DNA from: Deltaproteobacteria bacterium
GTDB lineage: Bacteria; Desulfobacterota; DSM-4660; Desulfatiglandales; HGW-15
Assembly (NCBI GenBank): GCA_019310525.1
Contig: JAFDEE010000001.1
Coordinates: 1 to 64,000, forward strand
Length of the DNA: 64,000 bases
Direction: 5' to 3'
This document shows positions 8,365 through 17,019 of the stretch, one piece after another (position 1 is the first letter of the stretch; each line of letters begins with the position of its first letter). Under the pieces are notes generated by a model, which did no database searches, was not told where the DNA came from, and was given only the letters and a program-made list of their open reading frames with translations. The position numbers and the translations under genes were made by a program.

Positions 8365-10053
8365 TTACTTTTCCTTGTCAAGAATATAGACGGTTCCCAG
8401 GTTGGCATCCACCTTGATTCTCTGCCCCGATTTGATCTTCACCGTTCCCTCGAAAACGTTCATGACCACGGGGATACCATATTCCCTGCCCACGATGGCC
8501 GCGTGGGAAAGGCTGGCCCCACGGTCCACCACCACGCCCTTGATCATCGAAAAGATGGGAGTCCAACTGGGAGAGGTGCTGGCGGCCACCAGAATGTCGC
8601 CTTCCTTGACGAGGTGAAGTTCGTCCTCGTTCATGATGACCCGGGCCGGTCCCTCCGCCACTCCCGGGGATCCGCAGGTTCCGTAAAGGTCGGCCTTGAG
8701 TTCCGGGCGAACCTGGGGCATGGAGCCCACCACGACCTTCAGGGCGATGGGATCGTTGGATTGGACGAGTACCCCCATGGCCTGGTCCAGATCGAATCCT
8801 TCCTTGAGAAAGGCCGGGGGATTGGGGTTCTTTTTCCATTCCTCCCATTCGGCCTTGCGGCGGTCCACGATATAGCGCAGGTTGAACTGGTCGGGATTGA
8901 TGGCGGCCCTTCGAACCTCGTCGGGAATGAGGAAAAAGATATCCTCGTGATGATCGATGGTACCCGCCGAAACGAACCGCCGCCCGATACCCAGGGCGCT
9001 TCTTCTCATCATGGCATGGGTGTAAAGGTCCAGGTAATGATCGTGTTCCTCGCTGAACACCCCGCTCTTCTGGGCCAAACGCATCAATTGTTCGAACCAC
9101 CCGCGTTGTTCAGGCGATACCTTTTCGAGGACTTCCCTTTCGGCCGCTTCCCGCTCCTCGGTAAGCTTTTTGCGTTCTTCATCCAGGTTGAAGTCTCCGC
9201 CCTTCAGCAAAAACTGCTTCACATTCGCAAGGGCCGGGGCGGGGTCTTCCACCCACGTGGGCAGGTTGATCTCCGACATGCGTTGCATCCTCCAGCCGTC
9301 CTCGTTCATGAAGGCCATGAAGTCTTCCATGAAGGCCCGGCCCTTCTCCGTACTCTCGAGTCGTTCTTGGATCTGTTCCGGTTCGCTTTGCAGGAACTCT
9401 TCCGTCAGGCCTTCTTCTCTCGCACGCTTCGAGAACTCCCACAAGCGCCGATCCACCTGGAAGACCTTGTTGTCGAAGCCAGAGACAAGCTTGTGAAACA
9501 CCGGGGAAGTGTCATCGATTCCCGCAAGGTCGCGGCACATGTTTTCGAAGAGGATATAGGCCGTGTAGGTCCCGTACATCATGTACATGTGAATTTCCCA
9601 CATTCGGCGGCAGGTATTGATGGTCTCCTCGAAGTTTTCCAGCAATTCGATGTTGCTCGCCTTCTCAAGATCCAATTTTTTTAGGTTCTCGTATCTTTCG
9701 AGGATTTCCTTCAGGAAACCCTGCCACAGCCCATCATAGTCTTCGATGAAGGGAAGAATGGCTTCGCGGAACTTGGCTTCTCTCCTCTGCCGCTCCTCTT
9801 CGCTTTTGACCAGCAGGAGCGTCAGGTATCCCCCTCCATTGTGAAAGCGCCAATCCCATCCCTTCACGGTGGGGAGGCTCAACTTCTCGGCGCCGTATTG
9901 CATGCCATGACGGCAGAAATTGATCCAGAACCATCCGAACATGGGCGTCCAGGGCGGCACGGAATGAGTGCCGTCCAGGAACCAGGCCGGAGATTGCTCG
10001 AAATCGTTTTCGGGATCAAATTCCAAGCCCGGGACCACATCGTAAACCTTCAT
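8365..10053 (-). CDS. Phenylphosphate synthase alpha-like subunit (phosphohistidine swivelling domain)
   Basis: A 562-aa protein. Its last 100 residues are the PEP-utilising mobile domain, with the phosphocarrier histidine at about 517 in ASLSHAAIVGREYGIPVV-like context. The first 400 residues are mostly helical and Trp/Glu-rich and match the substrate part of phenylphosphate synthase alpha rather than the PEP/pyruvate TIM barrel of true PEP synthase, which is absent. Expected chemistry: ATP + R-OH giving R-O-phosphate + AMP + phosphate through a phosphohistidine. A perfect AAGGAGGG ribosome binding site precedes the ATG. No UbiD-type phenylphosphate carboxylase is in the window, so carboxylation of a phenol is not supported by context. 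Confidence 0.85.
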   Translation of the reverse strand: MKVYDVVPGLEFDPENDFEQSPAWFLDGTHSVPPWTPMFGWFWINFCRHGMQYGAEKLSLPTVKGWDWRFHNGGGYLTLLLVKSEEERQRREAKFREAILPFIEDYDGLWQGFLKEILERYENLKKLDLEKASNIELLENFEETINTCRRMWEIHMYMMYGTYTAYILFENMCRDLAGIDDTSPVFHKLVSGFDNKVFQVDRRLWEFSKRAREEGLTEEFLQSEPEQIQERLESTEKGRAFMEDFMAFMNEDGWRMQRMSEINLPTWVEDPAPALANVKQFLLKGGDFNLDEERKKLTEEREAAEREVLEKVSPEQRGWFEQLMRLAQKSGVFSEEHDHYLDLYTHAMMRRSALGIGRRFVSAGTIDHHEDIFFLIPDEVRRAAINPDQFNLRYIVDRRKAEWEEWKKNPNPPAFLKEGFDLDQAMGVLVQSNDPIALKVVVGSMPQVRPELKADLYGTCGSPGVAEGPARVIMNEDELHLVKEGDILVAASTSPSWTPIFSMIKGVVVDRGASLSHAAIVGREYGIPVVMNVFEGTVKIKSGQRIKVDANLGTVYILDKEK

Positions 10054-10186
10054 GTTTCCCTCCTTACTTGCATGGGGTTAAAAGAAAAAGGACGCGGCCA
10101 GACTGCTTTCTCGATCATCCGGCGTTGGTTTAAAACTGGGAGACCAGGCGCTCCGGGAAGAGGCGAGGGTTGAAATCGGAGGAGAT

Positions 10187-10426
10187 TCAGGCGGGCGGCA
10201 GGCGACGGGCAAAAACCACCCGGCCGCCGGATATAGGGTGCGTGATCGCGGGTTCGAGGGTCGATGGAACCTCTTTCAGCCGCAGCCTGGATGCAGTCTT
10301 AGGATCCTTTTCTTCCTCAACGTGGAGGAACAGCGCCAGAACCTGGTCCCCAACCGGGGACCTCGAAACGGATTGGATTGTCACCTCCTTTCCTGGAAAC
10401 CGCAAGAATACGCCCACCCGGCCCAT
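10187..10426 (-). CDS. Possible beta-grasp (MoaD-like) small protein without C-terminal diglycine
   Basis: A candidate 79-aa gene. The ATG at 10426 follows GGAGGG by 11 bases. About two thirds of codons end in G or C, as in the neighbours. The pattern (strand, turn, strand, helix, and a final GGRVVFARRLPPA) can be laid over the end of MoaD/ThiS proteins, where a strand is followed by PPVAGG. Here the reading frame stops right after PPA with no Gly-Gly. The second AOR in this window also has a MoaD-like gene directly downstream, which is the main reason to call this. It may instead be a decayed copy or chance ORF. Confidence 0.4.
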   Translation of the reverse strand: MGRVGVFLRFPGKEVTIQSVSRSPVGDQVLALFLHVEEEKDPKTASRLRLKEVPSTLEPAITHPISGGRVVFARRLPPA

Positions 10427-11029
10427 TGTCTTTCCATCCCTCCGGGGAGTGCGTGGATGGGGAGGATCTATTTCCCATGGGAGTGGCCTTGAACGGTATC
10501 GGAATGGGCATTTACCGGCAGCCTCCAAAAGATTCGTTTCTCCGATGGGGGCTCCCTCGGAAACCCCTTCGGTTTTTCACCCAGCGGGGTGCGGCGCCAT
10601 GGAAACAAAAGGGTTTTATTGAACCCAAATTATGCGTGAATGCTTGCCCGCTGGCTGTTTGGCGGTCTTGCCTGTCTCGGGCGCGGCCTGTCCAAGGAAG
10701 GGTAAAGGGATTTTTCCGAAGCGGCCTATTTTGGCTCTGGAGCAGCCTGCCTGCCGCAGGCAGGGAGAGCGGAAGAGCCAAAATAGGCAGTGAGCGGAGC
10801 CATGGACGGCGTAGCGCTTGCCCGCTGCTGTCTGGCGGGAACGTAGCGGAGGAAATATCCTTTTACCCTTCATCTATCGGGTGCTGCCAGGATGCTTTAA
10901 CATATTGTAATAAAGATAAATTTCATTATTAATTAATGTATAATTTGGGTTTACTGAAAACACTCGCCGTGGATCTCCCCCCTTTAAGAGGATCCACAGG
11001 ATCTTGTCTTTCCGGCATGTCGCCCCTCG
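10427..11029. other. Intergenic region holding a family-2 repeat
   Basis: About 600 bp between the first AOR and the small MoaD-like candidate. Most of it is the repeat element at 10622-10951. The rest shows no gene. If AOR and the dikinase genes are co-transcribed, the message runs through this element. Confidence 0.6.
10622..10951. repeat. Family-2 MITE-like repeat, long copy
   Basis: A 330-bp element bounded by inverted AACCCAAATTAT ends (10622-10633 and its complement at 10940-10951). Inside are a near-perfect inverted pair, GCCTATTTTGGCTCT and its complement (10722-10790), flanking a CTGCCTGCCGCAGGCAG core, and a GCGGAGCCATGGACGGCG block also found at the window's left edge. Its right third matches, in reverse complement, the 152-bp copy at 49516-49667. 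It encodes no transposase, so it would need one in trans. Confidence 0.75.
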
Positions 11030-12868
11030 TCAAAGGGCCTTTTCCATGTCTGCCAGGACTTCGGGAATTCCCAGGGCTTCAAGCCGTTCTTTGGAAGGTA
11101 TCCCTTCTCGAGTGTAACCGAGGTCTCGGTAATATTCATCGAGCAGGCCCTCAAGATTTTCCACCCTCTGGCCCGTCGCCGGTCCGGCGTTCTTTAAGGG
11201 CTCGGCCGTCATCCGTTCAGGAAGGGTGTCGTCCCTCCTCCTGAACCCTTCCCGCACGTTGAAGCACCTCTCGATACATAGAATCCGCTCCCCCGCCCGA
11301 AGGAGATTTTCCGGATCCCCAAGGGATTCAAGGCCTGTAGCGGCCTCGAGGTATTCGGCGTACATCTCGAGGTTCAACCCCGTGTTTCCAAAGGTGCAGG
11401 CGATAAGGGAGTCCTCGACGGCCTGTTCCATCTGGACCCTTGCGATATCCGCTCCCTTTCCTTTTTCCGTGTAAGGGTCGACCTTTCCGGAGAGTTCATC
11501 CCTGGGCCGGCCGTACATGTGACTGCCTCCGATATTGGATGTGGCCATGCTGAGGGCGTATCCCTTGACACCCCTTGGATCGTACCCCGGAAGCTCCAGG
11601 CCCTTGATGTGCATGGCAAAGGGTTCGGCTCCCTCTCCGAGCTCAACGGCGGCCCTCAGGACCCCTTGTCCCAGGATTTGTCCGATTCCCTCCCCCTTGC
11701 CGATCCGTTCAATCAAGGTGAAGGCCGCCCTCCGGTCCCCCCAGGTGAGGGTCAGGCCGCCGGTCTGCAGGGGAGTGAGGATGCCTCTTTCAAAGAGTTC
11801 GAAGGCGAAGGCCAGGCAGACACCGGTGCTGATAGTATCAATGCCGTAGTAATCACAAAGGGCATTGGCGTCTATGATGAAGGACTTGTCCGTGATGCCC
11901 AACAGAGGCCCGAAGGCGTAAATGGATTCGTATTCCGGTCCGTCGATCCGGGTTCCCTCCAAGGGGCCGGTGGCGACATCCCTCATTCCGCCGCAACGGG
12001 TCATGCAGAGGTAACAGCCCGCCTTGGCCTTTTTCAACCGGAAGAACTTCTGCCCCGAGATTTCTTCGATGTTCTCAATGCTTCCCTCCTGGAAGTTTCT
12101 AACCGGCAGAATTCCCAGATTATCCACGACGGTCGTGATGTAAGGGGTCCCTAGGGTATTCATGTTTTCTCTTCTGGGGTGCCTTTTCAGAATTTCTATC
12201 TGCTTCTCCAGAAGGATTCGGAAGCGGTCCGCATCATGGGGAACGTATCTTTTTGCAGGCACTTTGATGGCCACGGCCTTCAGGTTTTTGGCTCCCATGA
12301 CGGTTCCAAGGCCTCCACGGGAGGCGGTGCGCTCCCCCGATGCGATCACGGCGTAGCGGATCCCTTTCTCCCCTGCTGGTCCGATACAGGCGGACTCGGT
12401 GCCCGGCCCGTGCCTTTTCTTAAGCAGGAGCTGGGTGCGCCTGGTGTCCAGTCCCGCCAGGTCCCGGGCGTCCATGAACCGAGGGCCGCTCTCGTCGATG
12501 AAGAGGTAAGTGGCCTTCTCCGCCGCTCCCTCGATGATCATCAGGTCGTAGCCTGCATGCTTCATCCAGGGCCCGAAATTTCCGCCCGCGATGGACCGGA
12601 AGATGGTCCCCGTGAGGGGGCTCTTCGAACTCACGGCCCATTTTGAGAAACCCTGGATCCCCGTGCAGCCCAGGACGCCTATGGACATGATGAGCTTGTT
12701 CCTCGGGCCGAGTGGATCGATTCCGGGGGCGATTTCGTCGTAAAGGTATTTAGAGCCTAGCCCCCTTGCCGACAGGTATTTCTCGAGATGTCGCGATGGA
12801 ATTTCTTCTTCCTTGAAGGTGGATGCCGACAGGTTGATCCTCAGCAGTTTTCCTGCGAATGTGCTCAT
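11030..12868 (-). CDS. Aldehyde:ferredoxin oxidoreductase family tungstoenzyme (AOR-1)
   Basis: A 612-aa protein, standard AOR length. It has the CxxCxxxC [4Fe-4S] motif at C285, C288 and C292 and a fourth cysteine at C491, almost the same positions as in Pyrococcus AOR (288, 291, 295, 494). It also has the tungstopterin-binding regions around RGLGSKYLYDE and SRGGLGTVMGAKNLKA. AORs oxidise aldehydes to acids with ferredoxin, or reduce acids in reverse, in the cytoplasm. The start follows a GGTGAG-type site. It sits 87 bp after the paralogue-2 gene in the minus-strand cluster. The substrate is unknown. Family-level function is secure. Confidence 0.93.
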   Translation of the reverse strand: MSTFAGKLLRINLSASTFKEEEIPSRHLEKYLSARGLGSKYLYDEIAPGIDPLGPRNKLIMSIGVLGCTGIQGFSKWAVSSKSPLTGTIFRSIAGGNFGPWMKHAGYDLMIIEGAAEKATYLFIDESGPRFMDARDLAGLDTRRTQLLLKKRHGPGTESACIGPAGEKGIRYAVIASGERTASRGGLGTVMGAKNLKAVAIKVPAKRYVPHDADRFRILLEKQIEILKRHPRRENMNTLGTPYITTVVDNLGILPVRNFQEGSIENIEEISGQKFFRLKKAKAGCYLCMTRCGGMRDVATGPLEGTRIDGPEYESIYAFGPLLGITDKSFIIDANALCDYYGIDTISTGVCLAFAFELFERGILTPLQTGGLTLTWGDRRAAFTLIERIGKGEGIGQILGQGVLRAAVELGEGAEPFAMHIKGLELPGYDPRGVKGYALSMATSNIGGSHMYGRPRDELSGKVDPYTEKGKGADIARVQMEQAVEDSLIACTFGNTGLNLEMYAEYLEAATGLESLGDPENLLRAGERILCIERCFNVREGFRRRDDTLPERMTAEPLKNAGPATGQRVENLEGLLDEYYRDLGYTREGIPSKERLEALGIPEVLADMEKAL

Positions 12869-12955
12869 CTCTTTCTCACCTTGATCGACGTTTTTACCCG
12901 CCGCGATCCGGCCTTCCGGGTTTCGCCGCCTTTGGAATATCGTTTGGTGCGGGTT

Positions 12956-13579
12956 TCATCGGTTGATATGCCCGGATGGAACAAGGATCTTGCACCCGTA
13001 ACAGGAGACCAATCCCAGCAGTTTGAGGGTCATTTCCCGGTACGCCGGATCCTGGAGCATTTTACCGATGGTGGTGATTTCTTCTACGCGGCCTTCGGCG
13101 ATGATATGGGGAGTGGAACCCACGGCCACGTACCATCCTCCCAGCATTTCCAGGCCGAAGGATTCCAGCCCAGGCATCTGCTCTTCTCGCTCGAAGTCCT
13201 TGAAGGCATAGAAGTCCTGTGGATTGACGTTGTAATGCTGATTGAATTTGTATCCGTGTTCGATCTCAACGGGCTTTGCGGGGATGACTCCGGTCGGTAC
13301 GAGCAGTTTTGAATGATAGTTCTCCACAAGGCTCAGGAGTTTTCGGCGGAGTTGAATGAAAGATGGAGCAGTGATGAGTTTCTCCACATCCTTTATGGCC
13401 CTGGAGACCCCTTCGGTGATGAAGGTGGGGCCTTCCCCGGAGGCCACCCGCCAGGATCCGGTGAGCATCATGAGTCCCGTATCGTTGATCCGGGGGACGA
13501 ATTCTGAGGAAAAAAAGTCGTCAAAAGGACCGTCTTTTCCCTTCAGGACATCCCAGTACTGAACCAATTTTACCGGCAT
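12956..13579 (-). CDS. Duplicated alpha/beta-domain protein, paralogue 2 (unknown function)
   Basis: A 207-aa protein built from two about 100-residue repeats (1-105 and 107-207). Repeat 1 has QYWDV, GSWRVASGEGP and KLLVPTG. Repeat 2 has QHYNV, GGWYVAVGSTP and KILVPSG. The same landmarks recur in the paralogues at 6562 and 13678, giving six homologous domains in one cluster. No catalytic residue is obvious, but an invariant aromatic/Asp pair near the start of each repeat and the small-residue GxGP loop are candidates for a ligand pocket. The ATG at 13579 has GGGAGG at good spacing; a longer upstream frame is not supported. Confidence 0.8.
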   Translation of the reverse strand: MPVKLVQYWDVLKGKDGPFDDFFSSEFVPRINDTGLMMLTGSWRVASGEGPTFITEGVSRAIKDVEKLITAPSFIQLRRKLLSLVENYHSKLLVPTGVIPAKPVEIEHGYKFNQHYNVNPQDFYAFKDFEREEQMPGLESFGLEMLGGWYVAVGSTPHIIAEGRVEEITTIGKMLQDPAYREMTLKLLGLVSCYGCKILVPSGHINR

Positions 13580-13677
13580 GGATGCCTCCCTTCCCTGAAT
13601 TTTCCCCTTCAGGGATGAGAATCTCCCGGAAGAAGGAATTTCGGGGAATTCACGGTTTTCGGGGTCATTGTCTCCCA

Positions 13678-14295
13678 TCAGGGGAGCAGCCCCGAAGGCA
13701 TGAGGATCTTGCTCCCGAATCCATTTACCATGGGTAGGAGCTTGGCGGTGAGACGCCTGTAAGTCTCGCTGCCGATGGCCTCCAGGATTCGCTTGGGATC
13801 GGTGCAGGATCCCTCGGTTACGATGTTCGGACCCGGCCCGATAGCGACGTACCAGGACCCGATCATCTTGATGCCCAGACCTTCAAGGGCGGGGATATAT
13901 TCATTTTCCATGAAGGCTTCGTAAGTGTCGTATCTGTCCGTGATGACATCGTAGTGGTGGTTGAACCGGAAATTGGTATGTTCGGGAAGGAGGCTTTCCA
14001 CGCGGCCCGTCGGGACCAGGATCTTGGTGCGGTAATTGGTGGAAACGAAGTGCATAAGCCGGTTGAGCTTGATGAACTCTTCCTGTTCCAGCAAGGCATG
14101 GACCTGGGCCATAGAGTCCGCCACGCCTTCCAGGATGTGGAAAGGGCCTTCCCCGGATACTGCGTACCAGGAGCCGAGGATTTTCAGAAGACCGGTGTCG
14201 TTGATCCCCGGGATATAGTTCTTGGAGAGGAAATCCCCGAATTCCTCCCGGTGTTCTGAGAGGACATCGCAGTACTGGATGAATTTGACGGTCAT
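13678..14295 (-). CDS. Duplicated alpha/beta-domain protein, paralogue 3 (unknown function)
   Basis: A 205-aa protein, closest in layout to paralogue 2, whose start lies 98 bp downstream of its stop. Repeat 1 carries QYCDV, GSWYAVSGEGP and KILVPTGR. Repeat 2 carries HHYDV, GSWYVAIGPGP and KILMPSG. There is no signal peptide, so it is cytosolic. A GAGGTGGAG ribosome binding site precedes the ATG. A tandem pair plus a distant third copy suggests subunits of one hetero-oligomer or substrate variants. The family assignment is by internal pattern only; a dimeric alpha-beta-barrel fold is my inference. Confidence 0.8.
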   Translation of the reverse strand: MTVKFIQYCDVLSEHREEFGDFLSKNYIPGINDTGLLKILGSWYAVSGEGPFHILEGVADSMAQVHALLEQEEFIKLNRLMHFVSTNYRTKILVPTGRVESLLPEHTNFRFNHHYDVITDRYDTYEAFMENEYIPALEGLGIKMIGSWYVAIGPGPNIVTEGSCTDPKRILEAIGSETYRRLTAKLLPMVNGFGSKILMPSGLLP

Positions 14296-14332
14296 GGCTC
14301 CACCTCGTCATAAGGCCAGGGCTCATGCAACC

Positions 14333-14476
14333 GAGACCTTTGAAAAACGTTCAATTTTGTTCAAGGTCAAGGAAGGCGAAAATTTTAACCACAGGAATAC
14401 ACTGAAGTATTTCGAGGATTAAAATTTGAGCCTGACGCCGAGATTGGGCAAAAGGAAGCGTTCTTCAAAGGTCTCG
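14333..14476. repeat. Family-1 MITE-like repeat, copy A
   Basis: A 144-bp element with terminal inverted repeats: GAGACCTTTGAAAAACG at the left and CGTTCTTCAAAGGTCTCG at the right. The whole element is a long imperfect palindrome. Copy B at 36870 differs from it at only about two positions apart from a 48-bp insertion. It lies between the SDR stop and paralogue-3 start, inside the minus-strand cluster. Confidence 0.8.
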
Positions 14477-14486
14477 GCAGCTTTTA

Positions 14487-15239
14487 TCAATGCATGGCCC
14501 GCCCGCCGTCCACCAGAATGGTCTGGCCGGTGATGAAATCGCTCTCGGGGGAGGCCAGGAAAACGGCGGCGCCCGTAAGGTCCTCGGGACGTTCCAGCCT
14601 CCGCAAGGGGGTCTTGGAGGTATCGTACTTGGCCACGTCGGCCAGGCCGCGGCTCGCTTCGGTATCCGTAAATCCGGGGGCTATACAGTTGATACAGATG
14701 TTGTGGGGTCCCAGTTCGACTGCAAGGGCCCGGGTCAACCCGATGATGCCTCCCTTGGAGGCCACGTAGTGGGCGAAACCGTGGGATCCTGTAAAGAAGA
14801 CCTCGGAGGCCAGGTTCACGATCTTCCCGTATCCCTGTTCTTTCATGTAGGGAAAGACCGCCCTGGCGCACAGAAAGGCCCCCTTGACGTTGACCGCCAT
14901 GACCAGGTTCCATTCTTCAAGGTCGATTTCCTGGAAGGGTCTCCTGCGGATGCCGTCGTAGACGGCCGCGTTGTTGATCAGAATATCGATCCGCCCGAAG
15001 GCTTCATAGGCGGCTCTGGCCATGGCCAGGGTATCCTCTTCGCGGGAAACATCGGCCTGGAAGTCCACGGCGTCACCACCCATTTCCCGGATCAGCCTCA
15101 CGGTCTCCCGGAGATTGTCCAGATCCCTTCGGGTGACCACCATCACGCGGGCGCCTTCCCGGGCCATTTCAAGGGCGAAGGCCCTGCCGAGCCCCTTCGC
15201 GCCCCCGGTCACTATGGCCGTTCTGTCCTTGAGCCGCAT
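14487..15239 (-). CDS. Short-chain dehydrogenase/reductase (classical SDR)
   Basis: A 250-aa classical SDR. It has the TGGAKGLG dinucleotide-binding loop (residues 11-18), NNAA, an active-site YVASKG (Tyr and Lys), and a PGFTDT segment after the catalytic strand. Such enzymes interconvert alcohols and ketones with NAD(P)H. It lies 16 bp after the first FAD oxidoreductase, so the two are probably co-transcribed. The exact substrate cannot be read from sequence; FabG-like activity is possible but the context points to a catabolic or hydrophobic-substrate role. Confidence 0.9.
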   Translation of the reverse strand: MRLKDRTAIVTGGAKGLGRAFALEMAREGARVMVVTRRDLDNLRETVRLIREMGGDAVDFQADVSREEDTLAMARAAYEAFGRIDILINNAAVYDGIRRRPFQEIDLEEWNLVMAVNVKGAFLCARAVFPYMKEQGYGKIVNLASEVFFTGSHGFAHYVASKGGIIGLTRALAVELGPHNICINCIAPGFTDTEASRGLADVAKYDTSKTPLRRLERPEDLTGAAVFLASPESDFITGQTILVDGGRAMH

Positions 15240-15255
15240 GCTTTCCTCCTCTCCT

Positions 15256-16929
15256 CTAATACTCTCTCCCCTTTTCCTCCCAGATCCTGGGCAGGTTGAA
15301 ATCCTCCACTATCACCTTAAAACAGTTGTAGGAACTGCCGCGCCCGATGCCCCCGCAAGAGTGGAGATTGGAAGAGCAGATGTACATATTCTCAACTCCG
15401 GGGATACGGTAGTTGGAGATCTCGGCCAAGGGGCGAAACCGGTCCTGCTGGGAAAGCATCATGGCGCCCTCCACCCAGCCGCCCTCCTTCATGTCGGGGT
15501 GGCGATAGGTGACGTCCAGGGGCGTTTGAATGTTGTGGGAGATGACATTGTCCCAGGTCATGTTGGGGGCATAGATCTGCCAGTCCTTGAGGGCCCGGTC
15601 CACGATTTCCCGTTTCAGCTTGAGCCATTCACGCTCGGAAAAGAAACGGTAAGGTGGGGCGAATTCCTCAATGAGAATGGTATGCTTGCCCTCAGGAGCC
15701 CTGTTCTTGTCCCAGATGCTGTCCGGCGCCGTGAGCAGGTACATATGCCCGGGCCTGGGGATTCCCTGCGTGAAGATATCCGACATGTAATTGTAGGCCA
15801 TGTAGTCTTCGTCCTTGGGGCCCATGTAAAGGCGGGGCTGCTCCCCCAGGTCGGGGTTGAAGCTCTTGGCCTTGTAATCGGGAAGCTCATGGAGGGCCAC
15901 GTTACCCCAGAATATCTGGGATCGGTCGTAGTCGATGTTTTTGATGCGATGGGCGAGCTGGTCGGAGAGTTTGGTATCCCTGAGAATCCGGAGCATGGTT
16001 TGAGGTACCCCCAGGTCGCTCACCACCAGTTTTCTGGCCTCGATTTGGGTGCCGTTGACCAGCTCGATCCCCACGGCCCTCCCCCCTTCGAACAGAACCC
16101 TGTCCACCTCGCTTTCCACGAAGAATTGTCCACCCATGGAACTGAAGGACCTCTGAAGGGCGTGGGTGATGGCGTGGGTGCCTCCTGAGACGATGGAAGC
16201 TGATTCAAGGGAGAGCATGAGTCCAAGGGTGTGGATGGCCAGATAGGCCCCCATTACGTCCACCGGGAAACACCCGGAGGAGGTTTCGATCGCCCTCATG
16301 AAAAGGACGCGCATTTCCGGGCTCTCGAAGAGGTCCCGGGCGAACTGGATGCCGTTCATGAAATGCCAGCGGGGATCGAACCCGTATTTTTCGTCCGTGA
16401 ACAGTTCCTCCAGGGCGTTGGGAACCCCCCAGGGAGTGGGCGGGCTGTAGCGGTATTTCCTGAAGGCCTTGCGCCACTTTTTCTCATACCGCTCCGTGAT
16501 CCACTCGTAAGTGTCGGCGTCTCTCTTGGAGAAGCGGGCGATTTGGTCGTACGTCTTCCTGAAATTCTCGTTGGAGAATTCCTCCTTGCCCGTTTCGGGA
16601 TCCACCACCCGAAAGGCGGTATACCCCACGAAGCAGGTTTCGTCCGGATAGACCATGGCCTCGTTTCCTTCGGGAAAGACGTAATGGAGGCCGAATTTCC
16701 GGAGATTGAAGTCATGGTAGGCCGGGTTGCCGAACATCCGGGTAAAGTGGGCACATGGATTCTGCACGAATGCTGGCGCAGGCAGTTCGTCACCGCAGGC
16801 CCCGCCCCCGAGTTCGTGGAGCCTCTCGAAGACGGCTGTTTCCAGGCCGGCGTTTTGCAGGTAGTTGGCGATAATGGTGGCGTGATGCCCCCCTCCGATC
16901 ACGACAGCATCGAAACTCATGTCGGCCAT
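15256..16929 (-). CDS. CrtI-like FAD-dependent oxidoreductase, copy 1
   Basis: A 557-aa flavoprotein of the phytoene desaturase / retinol saturase-like amine-oxidase superfamily. The N-terminal Rossmann motif is present in variant form, GGGHHAT (12-18), followed by a GGGACGDEL segment. The C-terminal FAD region has NMYICSSNLHSCGG. The fold usually acts on C=C bonds of hydrophobic substrates (desaturation, saturation or isomerisation). AAGGAG lies upstream of the ATG. It is a diverged paralogue of the gene at 17410, separated by the 125-aa protein gene; together they may form a complex or act in sequence. Substrate unknown. Confidence 0.85.
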   Translation of the reverse strand: MADMSFDAVVIGGGHHATIIANYLQNAGLETAVFERLHELGGGACGDELPAPAFVQNPCAHFTRMFGNPAYHDFNLRKFGLHYVFPEGNEAMVYPDETCFVGYTAFRVVDPETGKEEFSNENFRKTYDQIARFSKRDADTYEWITERYEKKWRKAFRKYRYSPPTPWGVPNALEELFTDEKYGFDPRWHFMNGIQFARDLFESPEMRVLFMRAIETSSGCFPVDVMGAYLAIHTLGLMLSLESASIVSGGTHAITHALQRSFSSMGGQFFVESEVDRVLFEGGRAVGIELVNGTQIEARKLVVSDLGVPQTMLRILRDTKLSDQLAHRIKNIDYDRSQIFWGNVALHELPDYKAKSFNPDLGEQPRLYMGPKDEDYMAYNYMSDIFTQGIPRPGHMYLLTAPDSIWDKNRAPEGKHTILIEEFAPPYRFFSEREWLKLKREIVDRALKDWQIYAPNMTWDNVISHNIQTPLDVTYRHPDMKEGGWVEGAMMLSQQDRFRPLAEISNYRIPGVENMYICSSNLHSCGGIGRGSSYNCFKVIVEDFNLPRIWEEKGREY

Positions 16930-17019
16930 GGCAGCAACTCCTTGTTCGATAATGGATTCTTGGAATCCTTGAACGATTAATGGACGTAGAACAGAATTGA
17001 AAATCCGAACATTCTCCCG

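Noticed and set aside
7271-10053. Frameshifted PEP synthase
   Set aside because: Each part has its own start codon and strong ribosome binding site, the order of domains is reversed relative to one chain, and the PEP-binding barrel is absent from both; this is the two-subunit form.
10170-10622. 150-aa plus-strand ORF
   Set aside because: Low-complexity Arg/Ser/Gly-rich translation, no ribosome binding site, antisense to the MoaD-like candidate.
11030-12868. Class II benzoyl-CoA reductase subunit BamB instead of AOR
   Set aside because: No BamC-I partners are nearby, and length and cysteine positions match classic AORs; I cannot exclude it for AOR-2, but the context is amine-oxidase-like.
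15022-16188. 388-aa plus-strand open frame
   Set aside because: Antisense to the SDR and FAD oxidoreductase; no motif, and the real genes have good ribosome binding sites.
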